Position numbers and translations under genes: made by a program. A DNA stretch of 64,000 nucleotides, taken from NCBI GenBank assembly GCA_947499305.1, contig CANMNN010000002.1:226866-290865 (forward strand). Direction: 5' to 3'. Shown here one piece after another: positions 28,167 through 36,044 of the stretch (positions are counted from its first letter, which is position 1; each line of letters opens with the position of its first letter). This DNA is from an uncultured Arenicella sp. (lineage in GTDB: Bacteria > Pseudomonadota > Gammaproteobacteria > Arenicellales > Arenicellaceae). The notes under the pieces are model-generated. The model did no database searches. It saw only the letters and a program-made list of their open reading frames with translations, and was not told the DNA's origin.

Positions 28167-28787
28167 CTAGCCTAACACTAAATTTTGAGCGACTGACATC
28201 TCATTATTACCTAACTCGAAACGCCAATTACGTTTATTAAGATAACCAATCTCCTTCGCCAACTTGATACCATCTAAATATTCGATCAAATGGAAAAGCT
28301 CGCAGTCTTCTGGGTCACCGAAAAATGGCTTTATGTGGATAAGGTTTTGTTGGTTTAGGCACAGCTTCTCGGCGGTATCGTCCACCATTACAACATTTTT
28401 TAAATCAATGTTGTAATCGCCGATTTTCGATAAGTTTTTGATCTTATAGTCACTTAGAATCCCGAATTCAGAGGGATCGCTGCATTGCTTGGCAGACCAC
28501 AAAAATAGTAATTGCCGAGAAATCGGTAGTACATACCGAAAAATTTCATCAGCAAATCGTTTGCTCGCCATCGTCCAAACTGCAACACGAAAATTCTCTA
28601 AACAATATGATAAAAATTCATCTACATATGGCCGTTTGTACACAAACGTTCGTGATGCCCTATAGTCCAGTGTCAAATCAAGCTTAGTAGTAGATGCAAA
28701 CAATAACGTTTCATCAATATCAAGAACTATGAGTTTTCTGTTATCAGCTATCGAGCCTTCTGGTATATCAATAAACTGCATTAACAA
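28167..28787 (-). CDS. HAD-superfamily phosphatase, NLI/FCP1-like
   Basis: A 206-residue HAD hydrolase. The nucleophile motif I is LIVLDIDETLLFAS (first Asp is the nucleophile), motif II is AVWTMASKR, and the acidic motif III is NVVMVDDTAEKL. The spacing and YKRPYVDEFLSYCLE resemble NLI-interacting factor / CTD phosphatase-like proteins, which dephosphorylate proteins or small substrates. The start overlaps the preceding GT2 gene by 20 bases, so expression is coupled. The substrate is unknown. Confidence 0.8.
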   Translation of the reverse strand: MLMQFIDIPEGSIADNRKLIVLDIDETLLFASTTKLDLTLDYRASRTFVYKRPYVDEFLSYCLENFRVAVWTMASKRFADEIFRYVLPISRQLLFLWSAKQCSDPSEFGILSDYKIKNLSKIGDYNIDLKNVVMVDDTAEKLCLNQQNLIHIKPFFGDPEDCELFHLIEYLDGIKLAKEIGYLNKRNWRFELGNNEMSVAQNLVLG

Positions 28788-29523
28788 CTCCAGTTACCGC
28801 TGCTATTTTAGTCGAGAGTGTTTGCTGTTTATAGGCCGCCGCAAGCGAGAGCGCTTTAGCGTCAATTCGTTTCCTTATCTCAGACTGAAAATTCGTTTTG
28901 GGTGCTGCTGTCAATGATTCGGGGTGTGTTCTGCGATAATACAAAAACTTCTCGATCACTTGAATACTTTTACCAGATGACATTACGCGTTCACGAAAAT
29001 CTGTATCTGCTGCGCACACCCAGGCCTGAAAACCACCAAGACACTCCCATAAAGATCGTGTAATAACAAACTGGCCTTCGGAACCTCTGCGATTGAGACC
29101 TCCCTCAGGGTGATAATGCGTGTGAGCCATAACGTAGGATGTGGGCTTCAACTTAGAATCTGTATAAATGCTCCATGACATTGCCATGTCCGCCCCAAGC
29201 TCAATGCACTGGATGTGCCTATCTAAATATCCCGGCTTCATTACATCATCCGCATCGAAGCGGCAAATCAGTCGCCCATCAGCGTATTTCATTAAGGTAT
29301 TAAAGGTTACATAGGTTCCACAATTTTTTGCCATTGATACAACTCGGCAACCACTCCCAACCATCTCCTTCGCTTTAGCCAAAGTGTTACTACAGGCATC
29401 TACGCCTATTAGAACTTGTAGTTGCCAGCCTTTAGGCAGTTGCTGAGTCTTGATCGATATTATCGACTCCTCCAACCATTGTTCGGCATTGAACGCGGCC
29501 ACCAAAACTGAAATAGTGTTCAT
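28768..29523 (-). CDS. Family 2 glycosyltransferase
   Basis: A 251-residue GT-A enzyme beginning TISVLVAAFNAEQWLEESI, with LIGVDACSNT, LICRFDADDVMKPGYLDR (DxD) and GGLNRRGSEGQFVITRSLWE. Its ATG overlaps the stop of the upstream ATP-grasp gene by four bases. With the second GT2 and HAD genes it may build or attach a glycan. It is separated from the main polysaccharide locus and points the other way, so it belongs to the minus-strand cluster. Confidence 0.83.
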   Translation of the reverse strand: MNTISVLVAAFNAEQWLEESIISIKTQQLPKGWQLQVLIGVDACSNTLAKAKEMVGSGCRVVSMAKNCGTYVTFNTLMKYADGRLICRFDADDVMKPGYLDRHIQCIELGADMAMSWSIYTDSKLKPTSYVMAHTHYHPEGGLNRRGSEGQFVITRSLWECLGGFQAWVCAADTDFRERVMSSGKSIQVIEKFLYYRRTHPESLTAAPKTNFQSEIRKRIDAKALSLAAAYKQQTLSTKIAAVTGVVNAVY

Positions 29524-30434
29524 GCTACCGCCTGCTTATCAATATGCCTTTTTAAGCCCGCGCACAGAAAGTGACAGGCATCAGGTGCCTGCAGCTGCTC
29601 GCCGCTGTAAGGGGTTGTGTTTAAATCGACGATGTAAAAATCTTTGTTGTCGTGAACAATATCTAAGCAAAAATAGTCAATTTTTACATTTTCGATAAAT
29701 TGAAATAGTACATCTTGCAGGGCATTTGGTAGCAGAGTATCTCTCGTACGGAGTTGTTGTTTACTTAACAATATATTGGTATCACGAGGGTCGCCGCTGA
29801 TTTTCTTTATTAAATGATCCGAGTGTGCTTTGACAACCACGACCGATTCGCCAAGGGCATAAACACGATAAAATGAATTCTCTTCATTGCTTACGTACCG
29901 TTCGATTGTGATTGATGTATCTCGCCAGGAATCCGGTTGGAGGTCCTTTTTTGTCGTTAGATAATATTCATCAAAACGAGTTATCTTGCGAGCAGTACTA
30001 CCTATAAATTTTTCATGCAATTCTTCCGGAAGCCTTTCTTCAACCTCACCTCCCCAGTTTAGATTCGACTTTACAAAAAGCTTAACGTCTTCACTCAGGT
30101 CTGGCGTCGCCGCTAAATGAGGAATGCCGGCCTTTTGGAGTATTGAATGTAGTGAGGATTTAGTGATGTCTACTATATCTTCATTTAGCACCATAATTTT
30201 TCGGCGCTTTATATGGTCTATTATTTGCTCGCGCTTATACGGATACATACCCTGTTCCGAGAGGTTCACCTGAAACAAAACAGCCTTTATATTCGGCGTT
30301 AAAAATCTATCGATATCCACTATATCGTCGTTATATGATGCTGGCATTCGACAATAATCAGCAATAAGATGGCTTACTAAAAAGCCATCCCATGCTTCCC
30401 ACTCATACACAAGTGTATTCGCAAGTTTGGTCAC
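29520..30434 (-). CDS. ATP-grasp ligase-like protein
   Basis: A 304-residue protein with ATP-grasp features: LFVKSNLNWGG (ATP-binding Lys and loop), a central strand pair TSITIERYVSNEENSFYRVYA and VVVVKAHSD, and the metal-binding C-terminal segment YFCLDIVHDNKDFYIVDLNTTP, with acidic and Asn ligands. ATP-grasp enzymes form amide, ester or thioester bonds using acyl-phosphate intermediates. Substrate candidates in the neighbourhood are the KxAFA repeats of the YCF48-like protein encoded 71 bases upstream, or a small molecule used by the GT2 enzymes. Both are inference. Confidence 0.72.
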   Translation of the reverse strand: MTKLANTLVYEWEAWDGFLVSHLIADYCRMPASYNDDIVDIDRFLTPNIKAVLFQVNLSEQGMYPYKREQIIDHIKRRKIMVLNEDIVDITKSSLHSILQKAGIPHLAATPDLSEDVKLFVKSNLNWGGEVEERLPEELHEKFIGSTARKITRFDEYYLTTKKDLQPDSWRDTSITIERYVSNEENSFYRVYALGESVVVVKAHSDHLIKKISGDPRDTNILLSKQQLRTRDTLLPNALQDVLFQFIENVKIDYFCLDIVHDNKDFYIVDLNTTPYSGEQLQAPDACHFLCAGLKRHIDKQAVA

Positions 30435-30505
30435 TACTACCTCCTTTGAATCTGTAGTGTTAATACATAAGATTGATAATCACAACCGGGCTTTCTCCAT
30501 GGTTC

Positions 30506-32137
30506 TCACGAAGGTGTGCTCAATTCAACCATGGCACTTGCCCCTTGCTCTCCATTCATTGACATTCTGCATATATAGACTCCATTTCCTACATGATTTC
30601 CAGCGTCGTCTTTACCATCCCAAATCACAGTTTGCCGTCCGCCTGCCTGTTGCTGGTCTGACACCAAAGTCTTAACGTAAAACGCGAGCTGATTCCAAAG
30701 TCCCAAGAAAACTTCTTTGGTGTCGCGTGGCAACGTATAGCTGATCTCCAATGAGCCATCGTCTAAACTTCGGCTAGTGATGTCAAAATCATCATCGGGC
30801 AGAGCTAAGTCATGTTTTTTCGATGTCTTAGCAAATGCGTCTTTCTCTTCCGCAAAAGCTTCCTTTTCGTCTGCGAAAGCCCCCTTCTTACCTGCGAATG
30901 CCGTTTTGCTAAGAACTTCATCACTACGTGCAGGAGCAATACGTAAGTCTGATCTTGTCGGCGCTACGCTATCCCCAGCAAATGCCGATTTCTTAACAGG
31001 CTTTTTACCAAATTTTAGTTTGTAAACCTGCAAGCCACTACAGTAACCACCAGTAACTGGGTCGCCGAGTAATCGGTATCGATTTATACGTATTCTTGAA
31101 TCACTATTCGGATTAACTGGGTCGTGATCCTGACGTACCCAAGTCTTACCGCCGTCTTCGGTATAACTATTCATTAAACCATTGAAATTATTTCCCCAGC
31201 CGCCTACCCACCCTCGGTTTTCATCCAAAAAGCCAATACCCTCTAAATCTTTGTTAATGATTTCTCCAGAGCTATCTTTGACGTCATAACGCTCCCAGCT
31301 AGCTCCCCCGTCTGTGGTTTTTAACATGGCAGCACTGACGAAATTTTCTAAGCTAACAAACCCAAATTTTTCGTTGATAAACTGAATTTTCCAACCCCAT
31401 TCACCACAACTTAATCCATCTGTTTTAGCCGCAGTGTCTTCCCATGTTTTACCCCCGTCAAGAGTTTGAAGAACTACTGGTTTGAGCTGAGCGTATCTAC
31501 TTAGCCTTGGCTTTGGATAACCCTCACGGGTAGCGCTACAAGCCTCATCAATTTTGCCGCCGACAACAAAGCCTCTGTTTTCATCAAAGAAATAGATGTC
31601 GATCAAATTATCAGCGTAGGGTTGCATATCAATGAGCTCCCAACTCTCACCGCCATCGACTGTCTTAATTATAGATGGCCCAGGCAAACCTGGGTCATTG
31701 GTGCCTGATCCATATACAACCTTCTCGTTAACTGCATAGAGCCCGCAAATACCTGCTGGTGAGCCCTCGGGAAGATTTTCGAGCGCTGACCAAGTTTCTC
31801 CTCCGTCGGTTGTACGATGCAATAGCGTCCTTACATATTGACTAGGGTAATCTAATGACGCATCGCCGATTCCTGTGACCGAGCCGAACCAGCCATACTG
31901 CCGATTGGCCCATCCCATACAACGCAGGTATGGCTTACTAGGTACATTTGGGCTTAAGAAATATTTAGGTGTCCAATTCGACCCGCCATCTTCGGTTTTA
32001 CAAACGTAGCCGCTACTGTTAACCAGCCAACCAGTAAGTTCGTCGAAGAACCAGATATCATCAGTTCTCGAGCTTGCAACGGGAGACTCAGGCAAGACCT
32101 CCCAGTAAAAATCTTTATTCGTGTCTACATTTTTCAT
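30506..32137 (-). CDS. YCF48/BNR-type beta-propeller protein with KxAFA repeats and FlgD-like tail
   Basis: A 543-residue protein without signal peptide. Residues about 1-370 hold six xxDGGxxW motifs (TEDGGSNW, TTDGGETW, TVDGGESW, TLDGGKTW, TTDGGASW, TEDGGKTW) spaced as in YCF48/HCF136 propellers, a family known from photosystem II assembly. A linker (about 380-440) carries five K-x-A-F-A heptads: KSAFA, KTAFA, KGAFA, KEAFA and KDAFA. The C-terminus (SLEISYTLPRDTKEVFLGLW then VIWDGKDDAGNHVGNGVYIC) resembles FlgD-type Ig domains. It follows the multicopper oxidase gene after a gap with a palindromic site. A scaffold or assembly role for a metalloprotein is plausible from the family but not shown. 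Confidence 0.75.
   Translation of the reverse strand: MKNVDTNKDFYWEVLPESPVASSRTDDIWFFDELTGWLVNSSGYVCKTEDGGSNWTPKYFLSPNVPSKPYLRCMGWANRQYGWFGSVTGIGDASLDYPSQYVRTLLHRTTDGGETWSALENLPEGSPAGICGLYAVNEKVVYGSGTNDPGLPGPSIIKTVDGGESWELIDMQPYADNLIDIYFFDENRGFVVGGKIDEACSATREGYPKPRLSRYAQLKPVVLQTLDGGKTWEDTAAKTDGLSCGEWGWKIQFINEKFGFVSLENFVSAAMLKTTDGGASWERYDVKDSSGEIINKDLEGIGFLDENRGWVGGWGNNFNGLMNSYTEDGGKTWVRQDHDPVNPNSDSRIRINRYRLLGDPVTGGYCSGLQVYKLKFGKKPVKKSAFAGDSVAPTRSDLRIAPARSDEVLSKTAFAGKKGAFADEKEAFAEEKDAFAKTSKKHDLALPDDDFDITSRSLDDGSLEISYTLPRDTKEVFLGLWNQLAFYVKTLVSDQQQAGGRQTVIWDGKDDAGNHVGNGVYICRMSMNGEQGASAMVELSTPS
30831..30914 (-). repeat. 21-bp tandem repeat encoding KxAFA heptads
   Basis: Four contiguous 21-bp units (30831, 30852, 30873, 30894) plus a separate fifth at 30978-30998 encode K-x-A-F-A-x-x heptads within the YCF48-like gene. 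The units differ at several third positions, so they are not a very recent duplication. The reading frame is kept. Confidence 0.85.
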
Positions 32138-32226
32138 GATTTTGCTCCTTGTATAATTAATTTACTAACAATGTGATTGGACGAGAACGGCCTCTCTTTG
32201 GCTCTTTCAAACCGCGTGCCTTAGTT

Positions 32227-32254
32227 CTAAACGTTTAGAGCACTAAACGTTTAA
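32227..32254. promoter_or_regulatory. Paired palindromic operator-like site
   Basis: CTAAACGTTTAG (32227-32238) is a perfect 12-bp palindrome. A second copy, CTAAACGTTTAA (32243-32254), follows with its centre 16 bases away. The pair lies in the 183-bp gap between the multicopper oxidase and YCF48-like genes, the largest gap in this part of the cluster. A CG-centred palindrome of this kind fits a LacI-family or similar dimeric regulator. No regulator gene is seen nearby. Confidence 0.5.
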
Positions 32255-32320
32255 CTCTGCCAATCGAAATCAACCCTTGAAACGCCCGTAACCAAGATTG
32301 ATACCTTGGTTGAATTAGGG

Positions 32321-34183
32321 CTATTGCTCTATTCTTACCTTTTTCATCATGCCTTTGTCTTCATGGTTAAGGTTGTGGCAGTGCAACACAAACTCGCCGT
32401 CAAACGTTTCATAGCGCGAGCGCACAATGACGGCGTTTTCTTCGCCCTTGTTATCACTGCCAGATATAAGCAAGGTGTCTTTCCAGTAGTGAAACGGGCG
32501 TCCATTTTGATCGAAATCAGTCACCTGAAACGGATTCACATGAATATGAAACGGATGACTGATGGTGTCATCTCGTTGCTTTTCACCTACCCAAATTTTC
32601 CAAAGACTTGCCGTATTGAGCTTCAACATGGTCGTACTACCTTCAGGGAATACGACATCATTTACAGTTTGCTTCCCGTCATAGCTCGCAAACCATATCT
32701 TGTTCTCTACAAACTGGTCAGTAGTTCGATCTACCAGCAGTTCAGAATCGGGAATAAATGGGTAAGGGCTTTTGAACTGCGACCAGTTTTTGGGTGGCAA
32801 GCGCATATCTCGATCGGACAAGCCAGTGACATGTATCCGAGCTATTGGCTCGGCGTCTTCTGCAACACCATACAAACTAAAGTTTGCCGCTGTCGCGCCG
32901 TCGGTGACGGTAAAAGTACAAGGGTATTGATTACGAGGGCATTGTGGAACTTTGAAAAGAACGTCACTGCGGTAACCAGGTTGCAACATTATAGTGTCAC
33001 GGCCTATCGCCCCATTCATAGTAATGCCATCGCGCGCATATTCCATCAGCCTTACTGGTCGACCGTCGGGATGACTGATTGCTAGGTTAATCGTCCCAGA
33101 TATACCGGCATGAATAAGACGCCAATGAAATGCATCACCAGCGCGTGCCGTCATTGTTGGCAAGCACTGGCCATTTATAGAGGTTTTATATACGCGACCG
33201 CGAGCATCTTTACACAACGGCTCTTCTTTTCCTTCATCGTTTGGCAAGGCTAATTGTTGCAGCAACATTATTTTAACTTTATCTCCTCCTATCCCATATT
33301 CAGCAGCTAGGCGATCGTCGAGTTCACCAGTTAAGATTAGAGCGCCAGCCATTCCGTTCTTTAGCTGCGGCGCCGTAGAACCATGCAGATGCGCATGCAA
33401 CCAATGAGTGCCGGGAGCCTGAATGCGCGGGAGCTTAAATCGGTACTGATGTGTTGGATCATCCGGCGATAGATGGAGAAATACATTGTCAGCTGGGTCA
33501 CTGGGAGAAACATGAAATCCGTGGGTGTGCAAATTAGTACACTTTGATACATCCCCGTGATGATCATCACACTGATAGCCTTCACCACGAGGTCCTAGAA
33601 TATTTTTAAAACTGAGATCAAACTGAGCTCCCCTTTCTTGGGTGACTCGCATTACATAGGCAGGGCCAACCGCTCGCTGATCGTAGCCAAGCTTGCGATC
33701 AAGATAAGACTGCAAAACAACCTTCTTGCCCCCAATGCATTTCTCTAAGGGCGCAGCTAATAATGCCGAGGTCAATTGCGTCCCGTTTGTCTCTAGCGTT
33801 GGAGGGTTCTTTAACTCCTCTCTCCAGCCAGAGGAGCATTCAGCCGAAGTCGCAGAATCACGCGCCTTTATAAGAGTATTTTCATGCTTTGTATCCTGTG
33901 TATTTGAAGGAGAATTAGCCTTCAGCGCTAGTGATTTTCTCATTTTTGCACTACGGTTCTTGGCGCTATGACTTTCCGCATCATGACTTTCCGGACGATG
34001 ATTTTTCGCGCTATGAACGGGTTTATGCTTCGCCTTTATTTGTTGTCCTGAACCGGAACCATGCGATTCCGTTTTATGCTTGACCGACCTTTCTGACTCG
34101 GCAAGATGAGCGCAACCGGAAACAAAAAATAAGCTACTTACAAGAGCTGTCGAGATAGTGATTACATTGATTCTTTTTTGCAT
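32321..34183 (-). CDS. Multicopper oxidase, lipoprotein with His/Lys-rich linker
   Basis: A 620-residue copper oxidase that couples one-electron oxidations to reduction of O2. The signal peptide ends in a lipobox (SSLFFVSGC), so it is probably anchored in a membrane facing the periplasm. Residues about 35-90 are a Ser/Lys/His-rich linker. All four copper motifs are seen: TNLHTHGFHVSP, THWLHAHLHGS, HPFHIHVNPF and LHCHNLNHEDKGMM, the last with the type 1 Cys, His and axial Met. The motif order resembles bilirubin oxidase and SufI/CueO relatives. It sits between the VanX-like and YCF48-like genes. The substrate is unknown. Confidence 0.9.
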   Translation of the reverse strand: MQKRINVITISTALVSSLFFVSGCAHLAESERSVKHKTESHGSGSGQQIKAKHKPVHSAKNHRPESHDAESHSAKNRSAKMRKSLALKANSPSNTQDTKHENTLIKARDSATSAECSSGWREELKNPPTLETNGTQLTSALLAAPLEKCIGGKKVVLQSYLDRKLGYDQRAVGPAYVMRVTQERGAQFDLSFKNILGPRGEGYQCDDHHGDVSKCTNLHTHGFHVSPSDPADNVFLHLSPDDPTHQYRFKLPRIQAPGTHWLHAHLHGSTAPQLKNGMAGALILTGELDDRLAAEYGIGGDKVKIMLLQQLALPNDEGKEEPLCKDARGRVYKTSINGQCLPTMTARAGDAFHWRLIHAGISGTINLAISHPDGRPVRLMEYARDGITMNGAIGRDTIMLQPGYRSDVLFKVPQCPRNQYPCTFTVTDGATAANFSLYGVAEDAEPIARIHVTGLSDRDMRLPPKNWSQFKSPYPFIPDSELLVDRTTDQFVENKIWFASYDGKQTVNDVVFPEGSTTMLKLNTASLWKIWVGEKQRDDTISHPFHIHVNPFQVTDFDQNGRPFHYWKDTLLISGSDNKGEENAVIVRSRYETFDGEFVLHCHNLNHEDKGMMKKVRIEQ

Positions 34184-34225
34184 GCCTATTTACCTATGTT
34201 CTATCGTTGATTTTTTGTTATTTAC

Positions 34226-35074
34226 CTAGACTAACGTCGCAGCATCGGGCACATCCCAATCAGGAGATTCAACATGCCCATACCAAGCCTTTTCTGGAGC
34301 ATGCTCATGGAGGGCCTTTTTAACCTTAATCCATAATTGATTTCCCCAGTCGTAGTGCCAATACAAAATCGGATCGTTTAAAAAACCTTCATTGGTAAAT
34401 GCCCAATCCATTAGTCGACGATTGAGCAAACGTATATCATCTTCGCCAATCAGCCCTTTAAGCCTTAGGCGCTCAAAGTAATCGGTGTAGCTCACATCGA
34501 TAATTTCTTCGAATGCTGAGCCCATATCCAGAAGCTCATCACTGTCTAATCGCTTTAGAGTGACGTCCACCGAGGAGCCGGTAATGTGAATTGGAAATGT
34601 GCGAGTATCGAGTGGATTAAAAGAACGCGGGTCACGAACATAGTTGAGCGCGTATTGACGGCAGTCGTCCTCGCTGGGGTTGCGCATTTCAGAGCGCCCT
34701 CGTTCATAGAAAAATTCCCACAAGCCTTGTTGACACTCGATGGAGCGGTACGCGTCTAAGATCAACAACTCCGCGCCATAGGGTCGCAAGTGCTCGTTCA
34801 CCCTAACTAGCTTTTCCGCCACTGTTTTACGGAGTAAACCTTGTTGGCGACTGCCTCGTATTGGTTTGTAGTACGGAGGATTGCTGCCGTCGAGAATCGC
34901 GTGATATGACTTGAACGCGATATTGTAGTCACTCAAGTCGACCATCGGCTCGTTGAACTTTGAGTCGGTTGGATCGAGAGGAATATCGTGATGCGAACCA
35001 TTAATTTGCTCACGTTCGACGACAGGGATCTTATAGTCCAAGTCGAATCGAGGTGTATTTTTTGCAATATTCAT
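34226..35074 (-). CDS. VanX-like (D-Ala-D-Ala dipeptidase fold) protein lacking the catalytic Glu
   Basis: A 282-residue protein without signal peptide. Zinc ligands of VanX/DdpX align: His163 and Asp170 in PIHITGSSVDVTL and His240 in LYWHYDWG, with Arg110 in LDAYR matching the DGYRP region and ELLDMGSAFEE following. In active enzymes the last His sits in an ExWH motif whose Glu is the catalytic base; here that position is Leu237. Dipeptide hydrolysis by the usual mechanism is therefore doubtful, although a metal site is probably kept. It lies between the phosphoribosyltransferase-like and multicopper oxidase genes. Confidence 0.65.
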   Translation of the reverse strand: MNIAKNTPRFDLDYKIPVVEREQINGSHHDIPLDPTDSKFNEPMVDLSDYNIAFKSYHAILDGSNPPYYKPIRGSRQQGLLRKTVAEKLVRVNEHLRPYGAELLILDAYRSIECQQGLWEFFYERGRSEMRNPSEDDCRQYALNYVRDPRSFNPLDTRTFPIHITGSSVDVTLKRLDSDELLDMGSAFEEIIDVSYTDYFERLRLKGLIGEDDIRLLNRRLMDWAFTNEGFLNDPILYWHYDWGNQLWIKVKKALHEHAPEKAWYGHVESPDWDVPDAATLV

Positions 35075-35095
35075 TGATATATTATTTAAAATTTC

Positions 35096-35974
35096 TTAAC
35101 TAGCTTGTTGTTTCAGTCGACTAAACTTATCTCTAAAAAATGCGCCACTAAAACGCCCTTCCCCTGCAGCTAACTCGTACAATTCACGTTTTTTACGATC
35201 GCCAAGTTGATTTAATAAATGATCAAATTGATCAAGATTGTAGTTAAAGACGCGTGAAATGCAGCGCGCTGTAAAATGATGATCATCGGATTTCAGCACG
35301 TCGATAAATTCTTCCAGCGTATTCAATCTCGAGCAGTTAATTTGATGCTCGACCTCTGGATGTTCGACGCCTAGAGTCTTATCGACTTCTACGACATACA
35401 ACCAGTTAAGGGCTGCGGGGTTCACCTTATCGAACGAATTTTTCATATGCTCTTGTTGAGTTCCTGTGACCTTGATGTCATTGACAACAATAATTCCCTT
35501 GTTAAAAAAGTCGTCTCCTCTATGGCCAATATCATCTTTCAAGCGACTTCGTTCTTTGATGCGTTCATCTAAACTGTTGCGGCTATACTCATAGCGCAAC
35601 TTAAAATCCTTCTCATCTACAATCTGTTCTGAATCACCAATAAACTGCAAGGTCACCGCTGATAGCGTTACTCGCTTAGAAATTCTCGATCTAAGATGAT
35701 CATGCAAGCGCCAGCTCAATAAATTGGCTGCAGCCGGTGCTTTTATTAGTGGCGGCGCGGTTAGTACCCATTCAGTAATACTCGGACAGTCATCAATCAG
35801 TTTCATTACTTTATTTGCGAGTAACTCAATGTAGAATTCAACCGCGGACAACACGCCTATTTTCATCGCTGGGTACTGGTGTATCAATGGATCAGAAAAA
35901 TTCACAGGTAGTTGATTGATCTGCAACAAGGACCACACGTTGTTGATACCCTCGGACTGAGCTAAATGATTCAT
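35096..35974 (-). CDS. Phosphoribosyltransferase-like protein
   Basis: A 292-residue cytoplasmic protein. The segment GIIVVNDIKVTGTQ (about residues 160-173) matches the PRPP-binding loop of type I phosphoribosyltransferases (hydrophobic strand, acidic residues, T-G-T), although the usual second Asp is shifted (NDI rather than DDI). An upstream strand EWVLTAPP and the C-terminal helical part do not match a specific family. It could be a salvage enzyme or a regulator using the fold. It starts 21 bases before the VanX-like gene and follows a strong hairpin. Confidence 0.55.
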   Translation of the reverse strand: MNHLAQSEGINNVWSLLQINQLPVNFSDPLIHQYPAMKIGVLSAVEFYIELLANKVMKLIDDCPSITEWVLTAPPLIKAPAAANLLSWRLHDHLRSRISKRVTLSAVTLQFIGDSEQIVDEKDFKLRYEYSRNSLDERIKERSRLKDDIGHRGDDFFNKGIIVVNDIKVTGTQQEHMKNSFDKVNPAALNWLYVVEVDKTLGVEHPEVEHQINCSRLNTLEEFIDVLKSDDHHFTARCISRVFNYNLDQFDHLLNQLGDRKKRELYELAAGEGRFSGAFFRDKFSRLKQQAS

Positions 35975-36002
35975 AGAGTTTGATTAGTTAATTTGAATTG
36001 GA

Positions 36003-36034
36003 GCGAGTTTCAGTAGTTCACTACTGAAACTCGC
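36003..36034 (-). other. Strong intergenic hairpin without T-tract
   Basis: A perfect 14-bp inverted repeat, GCGAGTTTCAGTAG / CTACTGAAACTCGC with loop TTCA, between the single-haem protein gene (ends 36045) and the phosphoribosyltransferase-like gene (starts 35974). No run of T follows on the minus strand, so it is not a standard terminator. It may stabilise the 3' end of the upstream mRNA, attenuate read-through, or act as a processing site. Confidence 0.75.
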
Positions 36035-36044
36035 CCTTCCAGGT

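Noticed and set aside
30831..30998. Repeat array as a possible CRISPR
   Set aside because: The 21-bp units are contiguous, diverged and in frame within a coding sequence, with no spacers and no cas genes.
32306..33085. A 259-codon open frame on the plus strand
   Set aside because: It is fully antisense to the multicopper oxidase gene, whose copper motifs are intact. The translated product has no family features.
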